Source: Haloarculaceae archaeon (GTDB taxonomy: Archaea > Halobacteriota > Halobacteria > Halobacteriales > Haloarculaceae). From it: 11,883 bases of DNA. Positions 7,590 to 11,883 of the stretch are shown here, piece after piece (position 1 is the first letter of the stretch; each line of letters begins with the position of its first letter). Both the position numbers and the translations under genes were made by a program. The DNA lies in contig JAHENN010000230.1 in the NCBI GenBank assembly GCA_018609665.1, positions 1 through 11,883 on the forward strand, read 5' to 3'. The notes beneath the pieces were generated by a model that saw only the letters and a list, made by a program, of their open reading frames with translations, was not told the origin of the DNA and did not search any database.

Positions 7590-9236
7590 ATGCCGACGGA
7601 GCTTACTGAGTACGACCCCTCGCTGGGGAACAAGTTCATCTTCGTCACCGGCGGGGTGATGTCCGGGCTGGGCAAGGGCATCACCGCCGCCAGCACCGGC
7701 CGGCTGCTCGCCAACGCCGGCTTCGACGTGACGGCGGTGAAGATCGACCCCTACCTCAACGTCGACGCGGGGACGATGAACCCCTACCAGCACGGCGAGG
7801 TGTACGTCCTGAACGACGGCGGCGAGGTCGACCTCGATCTGGGCAACTACGAGCGGTTCCTCGACATCGACATGACGTTCGACCACAACGTCACGACGGG
7901 GAAGGCCTACCGCCACGTCATCGAGAAGGAACGCGCCGGCGACTACCTGGGCAACACCGTCCAGATCATCCCGCACATCACCGACGACATCAAGCGGCGC
8001 ATCCGGGAGGCCGCCGCGGGCCACGACGTCTGTCTGGTCGAGGTCGGCGGCACCGTCGGCGACATCGAGGGGATGCCGTACCTGGAGGCGCTGCGGCAGT
8101 TCGCCCACGAGGAGGACGACGAGGACATCCTCTTCACCCACGTCACGCTGGTGCCGTACTCCCAGGCCGGCGAGCAGAAGACCAAGCCGACCCAGCACTC
8201 GGTGAAGGAACTCCGCTCCATCGGCCTCCAGCCCGACATCGTCGTCGGGCGCTGCGAGGACCGCCTCGACGCCAAGACGAAGGAGAAGATCGCGCTGTTC
8301 TGCGACGTCCCCGTCGAGGCCGTCTTCTCGAACCCCGACGTCGAGGACATCTACCACGTCCCGCTGATGGTCGAGGAGGAGGGCCTCGACGAGTACGTCA
8401 TGGAGCAGCTCGGACTCGAGGAGCCGGCCGTTCCCCCGGCCGACCGGGCCAACGAGTGGCGCGAGGTCGTCACCGGCGAGACGACCGACACCGTCGAGAT
8501 CGCCCTCGCCGGCAAGTACGACCTCGAGGACGCCTACATCTCCATCCACGAGGCGCTGAAGCACGCGGGCTTCGAGACGGACACCGAGGTCGAGGTGCTG
8601 TGGGTCGACACCGACGAGATGGACGACGCCCACGCCGACCGCCTCGAGCGGGCCGACGGCGTCATCGTCCCCGGCGGCTTCGGCGCCCGCGGGCTCGACG
8701 GCAAGATCGACGTCGTCGAGTACGCGCGGCGGAACGACGTCCCCTTCCTGGGGCTGTGTCTCGGCTTCCAGATGGCCGTCGTCGAGTACGCGCGCAACGT
8801 CTGCGGGCTGGAGGGCGCCCACTCGGCGGAGGTCGACGAGGGAACGCCCTACCCCGTCATCGACATCCTGCCCGAGCAGTACGAGATCGAGGACATGGGC
8901 GGGACGATGCGGCTCGGCGCCCACGAGACCGACATCGAGGCGGGGACGCTCGCCCACGAACTGTACGGCGCGGCGTCCTGCACCGAGCGACACCGCCACC
9001 GCTACGAGGTCAACCCCGAGTACATCGACCGCCTGGAGGAGGCGGGTCTGGTGTTCTCCGGCCGGGCGGACAACCGGATGGAGATCCTCGAGCTGCCGGA
9101 CCACCCGTTCTTCCTGGGGACGCAGTTCCACCCCGAGTTCCGCTCGCGGCCGGGGCGGGCGTCGCCGCCGTTCGTCGGGCTCGTGGAGACGGTACTGGCC
9201 GACGTCGAGACCGACGCCGGCGAGGTGACGGCCTGA
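7590..9236 (+). CDS. pyrG: CTP synthase (glutamine-hydrolysing)
   Basis: Converts UTP to CTP using ATP and glutamine-derived ammonia, the last step of de novo pyrimidine nucleotide synthesis. The 548-residue protein has the full two-domain structure. The N-terminal amidoligase domain (about 12-280) has FVTGGVMSGLGKGI (18-31, phosphate-binding loop), KIDPYLNVDAGTMNPYQHGE (51-70), EVGGTVGDIEGMP (151-163) and the QxKTKPTQHSV block (196-205). The C-terminal class I glutamine amidotransferase domain (about 300-540) has the oxyanion-region PGGFG (361-365), nucleophile C390 in GLCLGFQ, and H514/E516 in FHPEF. All catalytic residues are present. ATG 7590 is chosen because of the TATA-like spacing; the stop codon shares one base with the guaA start, so the two are translationally linked. 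Four tandem repeats upstream may be regulatory. Confidence 0.98.
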   Translation: MPTELTEYDPSLGNKFIFVTGGVMSGLGKGITAASTGRLLANAGFDVTAVKIDPYLNVDAGTMNPYQHGEVYVLNDGGEVDLDLGNYERFLDIDMTFDHNVTTGKAYRHVIEKERAGDYLGNTVQIIPHITDDIKRRIREAAAGHDVCLVEVGGTVGDIEGMPYLEALRQFAHEEDDEDILFTHVTLVPYSQAGEQKTKPTQHSVKELRSIGLQPDIVVGRCEDRLDAKTKEKIALFCDVPVEAVFSNPDVEDIYHVPLMVEEEGLDEYVMEQLGLEEPAVPPADRANEWREVVTGETTDTVEIALAGKYDLEDAYISIHEALKHAGFETDTEVEVLWVDTDEMDDAHADRLERADGVIVPGGFGARGLDGKIDVVEYARRNDVPFLGLCLGFQMAVVEYARNVCGLEGAHSAEVDEGTPYPVIDILPEQYEIEDMGGTMRLGAHETDIEAGTLAHELYGAASCTERHRHRYEVNPEYIDRLEEAGLVFSGRADNRMEILELPDHPFFLGTQFHPEFRSRPGRASPPFVGLVETVLADVETDAGEVTA

Positions 9237-10153
9237 TGGTCGACCCCGAGCCGTTCATCGAGGAGAAGATCGAGGAGATCGACGCGGCGGTCGGCGACGG
9301 CCACGCCGTCATCGCGCTGTCCGGCGGCGTCGACTCCTCGACGGCCGCCGCCCTGGCCTACGAGGCGCTGGGCGACCGGCTGACGCCCGTCTACGTCGAC
9401 ACCGGCCTGATGCGGAAGGGCGAGACCGAGGGCGTCCGCGAGACGTTCGACTACATGGAGAGTCTCCGCATCGTGGACGCCCGCGAGCGCTTTCTCGACG
9501 CCCTGACGGGCGTCACCGACCCCGAGGAGAAGCGCCACGTCATCGGCGAGCAGTTCATCCGGGAGTTCGAGACCGTCGCCCGCGAGGTCGACGCCGATTA
9601 CCTGGTCCAGGGCACCATCTACCCCGACCGCATCGAGTCGGAGGGCACCATCAAGTCCCACCACAACGTCGGCGGCCTGCCGGAGCGAATCGACTTCGAG
9701 GACATCGTCGAGCCGATGCGGGACCTCTACAAGGACGAGGTCCGGGAGGTCGCCCGCGAGCTCGACCTCGAGGAGGTCGTCTCCGAGCGGATGCCGTTCC
9801 CCGGCCCCGGACTGGCGGTGCGCGTCCTGGGAGAGGTCACCGACGAGAAGCTCGCGGTGGCCCGGGAGGCCAACCACGTCGTCGAGGAGGAACTCGCCGA
9901 CTACGAGCCCTGGCAGGCGCTTGCGGCGGTGCTCGGGAAGGCCACCGGCGTCAAGGGCGACAACCGCGTCCACGGGTGGGTGGTGTCGGTCCGCTCCGTC
10001 GAGTCCCGCGACGGCATGACCGCCCGCGCCCAGGAGGTCGACTGGGAGACGCTGCAGCGCATCCAGTCCCGCATCACCGGCGCCCACGACAACGTCTCTC
10101 GCGTCGTCTACGACGTGACGCACAAGCCGCCGGCGACCATCGAGTATGAGTGA
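9236..10153 (+). CDS. guaA: GMP synthase (glutamine-hydrolysing) subunit B, ATP-pyrophosphatase/synthetase
   Basis: Makes GMP from XMP and ATP with ammonia supplied by a separate glutaminase subunit. At 305 residues it lacks the N-terminal glutamine amidotransferase domain, as expected for the split archaeal enzyme; subunit A must be encoded elsewhere. It shows the PP-loop SGGVDSS (29-35), VYVDTGLMRKGE, QGTIYPDRIES, the KSHHNVGGLPE block, and FPGPGLAVRVLGE in the C-terminal dimerisation domain, and ends with KPPATIEYE, matching the conserved GuaA C-terminus that closes the XMP site. The ATG overlaps the pyrG stop (TGATG, one base shared), and the stop lies 8 bp inside the next gene. Pairing with pyrG puts two glutamine-dependent nucleotide amidations under one transcript. 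Confidence 0.97.
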   Translation: MVDPEPFIEEKIEEIDAAVGDGHAVIALSGGVDSSTAAALAYEALGDRLTPVYVDTGLMRKGETEGVRETFDYMESLRIVDARERFLDALTGVTDPEEKRHVIGEQFIREFETVAREVDADYLVQGTIYPDRIESEGTIKSHHNVGGLPERIDFEDIVEPMRDLYKDEVREVARELDLEEVVSERMPFPGPGLAVRVLGEVTDEKLAVAREANHVVEEELADYEPWQALAAVLGKATGVKGDNRVHGWVVSVRSVESRDGMTARAQEVDWETLQRIQSRITGAHDNVSRVVYDVTHKPPATIEYE

Positions 10154-10466
10154 GGTCGTCGTCGCGGGCGAGGACCCCGACGGGTTGGGCGAGGCGCTCG
10201 CCGAGGGCGGCGCCGACGTGAGCCACGCCGCCGGCACCGCCAACCGACCCGCCCTCGAGGACGCCGGCATCGTCGAGGCGGACGTCCTCGTCGTCACCGA
10301 CGCGGGGCTGGCGACGTCGGTCCCCGTTGCCGTCGACCTCAACCCCGACCTGCGGGTGGTCGTCTACGCCCGCGGGTCGGTGCCGGAGTTCGTCAAGGGC
10401 CAGGCCGGCCACATCGTCGACCCCGAACTGCTGGGGCCGACGGCCGTCGCCGAGGAGATCGCCTGA
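10146..10466 (+). CDS. small Rossmann / TrkA-N (RCK-N)-like protein, DUF7126-type
   Basis: A 106-residue acidic protein without transmembrane segments. The pattern is Rossmann-like: strand MSEVVVAGED, helix PDGLGEALAEGG, a variable strand with DVSHAAG, then ALEDAGIVEADVLVVTDAG (36-54), strands and helix through PVAVDLNPDLRVVVYARGS (60-78), and AGHIVDPELLGPTAVAEEI (87-105). The second half follows RCK-N/TrkA-N domains closely (xADxVVVTDD, LNPDxxVxARA, AGADxVVxPxxLGA). The dinucleotide-binding GxGxxG is missing or changed to GEDPDGLG, so nucleotide binding is uncertain. I recall it as the haloarchaeal DUF7126 family, found next to guaA. The 8-bp overlap with guaA implies translational coupling and hence a role tied to CTP/GMP supply or its regulation; the function is unknown. 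A hairpin follows 5 bp after the stop. Confidence 0.75.
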   Translation: MSEVVVAGEDPDGLGEALAEGGADVSHAAGTANRPALEDAGIVEADVLVVTDAGLATSVPVAVDLNPDLRVVVYARGSVPEFVKGQAGHIVDPELLGPTAVAEEIA

Positions 10467-10470
10467 GCTG

Positions 10471-10501
10471 GGTCCTCGTACGGACCGTCGTGACGAGGAC
10501 C
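10471..10501. terminator. hairpin after the pyrG operon, candidate 3'-end signal
   Basis: GGTCCTCGT (10471-10479) and ACGAGGACC (10493-10501) are perfect 9-bp arms around a 13-nt loop that itself contains the small palindrome ACGGACCGT. It begins 5 bp after the stop of the last operon gene. No T-run follows, so termination is inferred from position and may instead be mRNA 3'-end protection. Confidence 0.45.
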
Positions 10502-10669
10502 CGACCGAGACGCTTGCCTCGGACTCGACGTTGCCATCTCGAACGCCCTCCGGCTCCGGTCGCGCGGCGCACGGCTCCCTGCGGTCGCCGTTCGCCCTTC
10601 GAGGCCCCTCACGGCTTGCGTCGCCGTGCTTCCTGGGGCGGGCGGTCGGCCTCGCAGACCGTCTCGTGC

Positions 10670-10690
10670 CGTGGCGGCGACGCCGCCACG
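10670..10690. repeat. 21-bp near-perfect palindrome
   Basis: CGTGGCGGCG and CGCCGCCACG are perfect 10-bp arms around a single A at 10680. TGCC (10667-10670) and GGCA (10693-10696) could lengthen the stem through a small bulge. As RNA the one-base loop would open to a slightly shorter stem; as DNA it is a candidate dimeric protein site. Confidence 0.5.
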
Positions 10691-10815
10691 CGGGCATCAC
10701 CCGGTCGGTCCGCCGGGGCACTGACCGGTCAACCGGCGGTCCCTGGCGGACTGAACGGGCGAGCGGCACTCGGCAGGGCCCCGGTGGCGGTGAGCCGAAC
10801 GGAGTGAGGCGAACG

Positions 10816-10960
10816 CCGGACGACGACCGCAGGGAGTCGTCCGGACCAAGTCGCGAGGGACCGGCGGTCCCTCAACCCGCTCGCGCGGTGCCGCCGCGCG
10901 AGGACACCGCAGCCGAGCGAGGGGCGTCGTTCGGACGACCGGCGGTCGTCCGTGATCACG
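10816..10960. repeat. cluster of four adjacent perfect hairpins plus a palindrome
   Basis: Stem 1: CCGGACGAC (10816-10824) with GTCGTCCGG (10836-10844). Stem 2: GAGGGACC (10855-10862) with GGTCCCTC (10866-10873), loop GGC. Stem 3: CTCGCGCGG (10880-10888) with CCGCGCGAG (10894-10902), loop TGCCG. Stem 4: CGGACGACC (10932-10940) with GGTCGTCCG (10944-10952), again with loop GGC. The palindrome CGTGATCACG (10951-10960) overlaps the end of stem 4 by two bases. Stems 1 and 4 share the word CGGACGAC, so they could also pair with each other, and a further copy lies at 10976-10983. The arrangement suggests a folded RNA or a multi-site DNA element; the function is unknown. Confidence 0.6.
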
Positions 10961-11122
10961 AACCGCTTCGATTTTCGGACGACAGCGAGCCGTCACGAGG
11001 CGCCGAGTGGAGCGGGGCCTCGGAGTGGCGACCGCCGCCGGCCGAGGGCGTTCGAGGGCTCTGCGTCGAGGCAAGCGCAAGCTAACCGAGCCACTCCACA
11101 CCCTCTATCGGCCGGATGTGTC

Positions 11123-11230
11123 ATGATGGCGGCCGAGCAAGTAAGCAGCACTACCGACGATTACTCGAGGTCCGATCGCCGGGAGAAAAGAGGAAGCTAC
11201 TTTACCTCGACAGAACAGGTCAGTCCGTGA
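11123..11230 (+). CDS. doubtful 35-residue ORF overlapping the glycosyltransferase start
   Basis: It begins at one of two consecutive-frame ATGs (11123, 11126) and encodes MMAAEQVSSTTDDYSRSD followed by a short basic and polar tail ending TEQVSP. Its TGA overlaps the next start as GTGA. The coupling geometry is attractive, but third-position GC is low for this genome and the sequence also contains the TATA-like box of the downstream gene, so it may simply be promoter DNA that happens to be open. No family recognised. Confidence 0.2.
   Translation: MMAAEQVSSTTDDYSRSDRREKRGSYFTSTEQVSP
11199..11206 (+). promoter_or_regulatory. TATA-like box of the glycosyltransferase gene
   Basis: ACTTTACC, within an AT-rich patch, is centred about 24 nt before the GTG at 11227. 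The spacing suits a leaderless start and supports that GTG. Confidence 0.45.
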
Positions 11231-11883
11231 GCTTGCACGTTGCCGTCACACACTACCCGGAGGGTGCCGGTCACGCCACGCGGATGATGGCGGTCGCACG
11301 CGGCCTCCAGCGGCGCGGCGTCGAGGTGGCGCTGGCGGGCGGCGGGCCGGGACGGTGGCTGTACGAGCCGAACGGCTTCGATGCCTACGAGCCGCCGGGG
11401 GTGGACTACATCGGCGACTACCAGGGCGCCGACAACCCGCTGGCCGGGCTGGCGCGGGTGCTGACGGGGAGTCTCCCGGACAGCACCGCCCGGATTCGCG
11501 GACTCGTCGAGTGGCTCCGCGAACGCGACCCCGATGCGGTCGTCACCGACGACATGTTCACCGTCGGGGCGGCCGTCGTCGCCGACGTACCGCTGTACGT
11601 GCTGTCGCACAACGCCGCCGCGCTGTACCGCGACCCGCTCATCCGGGCGTCGACGGTCGGCATCAACGCCCTCCAGCGGCTGGCGGCCGAGCGCTTCCTC
11701 TACCCGGCGGTGTGGCCGCCCGGCGACGGCGACCCGCCGGGCGCCTCCCGCGTGCCGCCGGTGGCGCTGCCGGCGCCGCCGGACGCCCGCGAGGCCGGCC
11801 CCGCCGACCCGGGGGTCGTCCTCGTCCCGTCGACGTACTCGACGGCGTTCGACGCCGTGGCCGACCGGCTCCGGGCGGCCGGC
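11227..11883 (+). CDS. glycosyltransferase, MurG/UGT-like (GT-B fold), 3' end outside the window
   Basis: The frame is open from the GTG at 11227 to the last base, giving 219 residues of an incomplete protein with strong GC3 bias. It starts MSLHVAVTHYPEGAGHATRM, where the GxGHxxR-like loop after the first strand is typical of the acceptor-binding N-terminal Rossmann domain of GT-B enzymes such as MurG and UDP-glycosyltransferases. Next come a helix, VEVALAGGGPGRWLYE (32-47), LREREPD-like text before AVVTDDMF, and ADVPLYVLSHNAAALY, again matching the DxxxxDx...xxPxVxxxHN pattern of these enzymes. The donor-binding C-terminal domain lies beyond the edge, so the sugar donor cannot be judged. Likely roles are glycolipid or cell-surface glycan synthesis. 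A TATA-like box at 11199-11206 suggests its own promoter, separate from the pyrG operon. Confidence 0.75.
   Translation, partial: MSLHVAVTHYPEGAGHATRMMAVARGLQRRGVEVALAGGGPGRWLYEPNGFDAYEPPGVDYIGDYQGADNPLAGLARVLTGSLPDSTARIRGLVEWLRERDPDAVVTDDMFTVGAAVVADVPLYVLSHNAAALYRDPLIRASTVGINALQRLAAERFLYPAVWPPGDGDPPGASRVPPVALPAPPDAREAGPADPGVVLVPSTYSTAFDAVADRLRAAG

Larger units (their letters stand above)
10467..11226. other. 760-bp region without a convincing gene, rich in inverted repeats
   Basis: Several frames are open here, but their translations are low-complexity R/G/S/P-rich text without the D/E excess of the real genes, and none resembles a family I know. The stretch contains six perfect hairpins with arms of at least 8 bp (10471-10501, 10670-10690, 10816-10844, 10855-10873, 10880-10902, 10932-10952), a recurrent ACCGGCGGTC motif (10732, 10860, 10938), and repeated CGGACGAC/GTCGTCCG words. 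The last 120 bp become AT-richer and include the promoter of the glycosyltransferase gene and a doubtful 35-residue ORF. It may be a decayed gene, a structured RNA or a protein-binding region. Confidence 0.6.

Noticed and set aside
7563..9131. 522-codon frame antisense to pyrG
   Set aside because: pyrG has every catalytic motif; the opposite frame is a GC-bias shadow.
8456..9238. In-frame upstream extension of guaA through the 3' half of pyrG
   Set aside because: The extension is an R/G/P-rich out-of-frame reading of pyrG; the ATG overlapping the pyrG stop gives the normal length for archaeal subunit B.
9002..10342. 446-codon frame antisense to guaA
   Set aside because: Shadow of a conserved gene; D/V/L-rich translation without motifs.
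10471..10501. Stem-loop considered as part of a tRNA or tRNA-like gene
   Set aside because: No T-loop, anticodon arm or other tRNA-consistent arms surround it; it is a single hairpin.
10074..10769. 231-codon minus-strand frame across the same region
   Set aside because: About half is antisense to guaA and the RCK-like gene, and the remainder is arginine-rich low-complexity text.
10327..11085. 252-codon plus-strand frame across the hairpin-rich region
   Set aside because: It starts inside the preceding gene, is R/S/P-rich rather than acidic, and shows no family resemblance; the inverted repeats explain its structure better.

Overview
The window is from the chromosome of an extremely halophilic archaeon (class Halobacteria). 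It is very GC-rich, and nearly every conserved protein is strongly acidic (runs of D/E, few K). The genes are haloarchaeal in type: CofG/CofH for deazaflavin synthesis, a split GMP synthase, and A/T-rich TATA-like boxes about 25-29 nt before start codons, which suggests leaderless transcripts. I cannot name the genus from sequence alone.

Layout: positions 1-1234 hold cofG (+). Positions 1235-2483 form a lower-GC interval between the converging 3' ends of cofG and cofH. It carries a two-gene module that looks like a toxin-antitoxin pair (a TumE/DUF6516-like protein followed by a winged-helix DNA-binding protein) plus a doubtful small ORF. Positions 2484-3833 are cofH (-). It is divergent from thrS (+, 3972-5897), with a TATA-like box for each gene in the 138-bp gap. 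The thrS stop codon directly abuts the stop codon of a convergent PspA/Vipp1-type gene (-, 5898-6731). A COG2945-type alpha/beta hydrolase (+, 6810-7394) runs divergently from pspA. An intergenic stretch carrying four tandem 14-bp repeats then leads to a tight nucleotide-biosynthesis operon: pyrG (7590-9236), guaA subunit B (9236-10153) and a 106-residue Rossmann/RCK-N-like protein (10146-10466), each overlapping the next. A 760-bp region without a convincing gene follows. It is unusually dense in perfect hairpins, four of them almost end to end at 10816-10952. A glycosyltransferase gene starting at 11227 runs off the right end.

Functionally, cofG and cofH together make Fo, the chromophore of coenzyme F420. 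pyrG and guaA amidate UTP and XMP with glutamine nitrogen to give CTP and GMP. thrS charges tRNA-Thr. PspA is a membrane-stress/ESCRT-III-like protein. None of these is new. The points most worth a second look are the hairpin cluster downstream of the pyrG operon, the 14-bp tandem repeats before pyrG, the RCK-N-like passenger in the nucleotide operon, the threefold C-terminal motif of PspA, and the toxin-antitoxin-like insert between cofG and cofH. I saw no tRNA, rRNA, CRISPR array, intact insertion sequence or replication origin.
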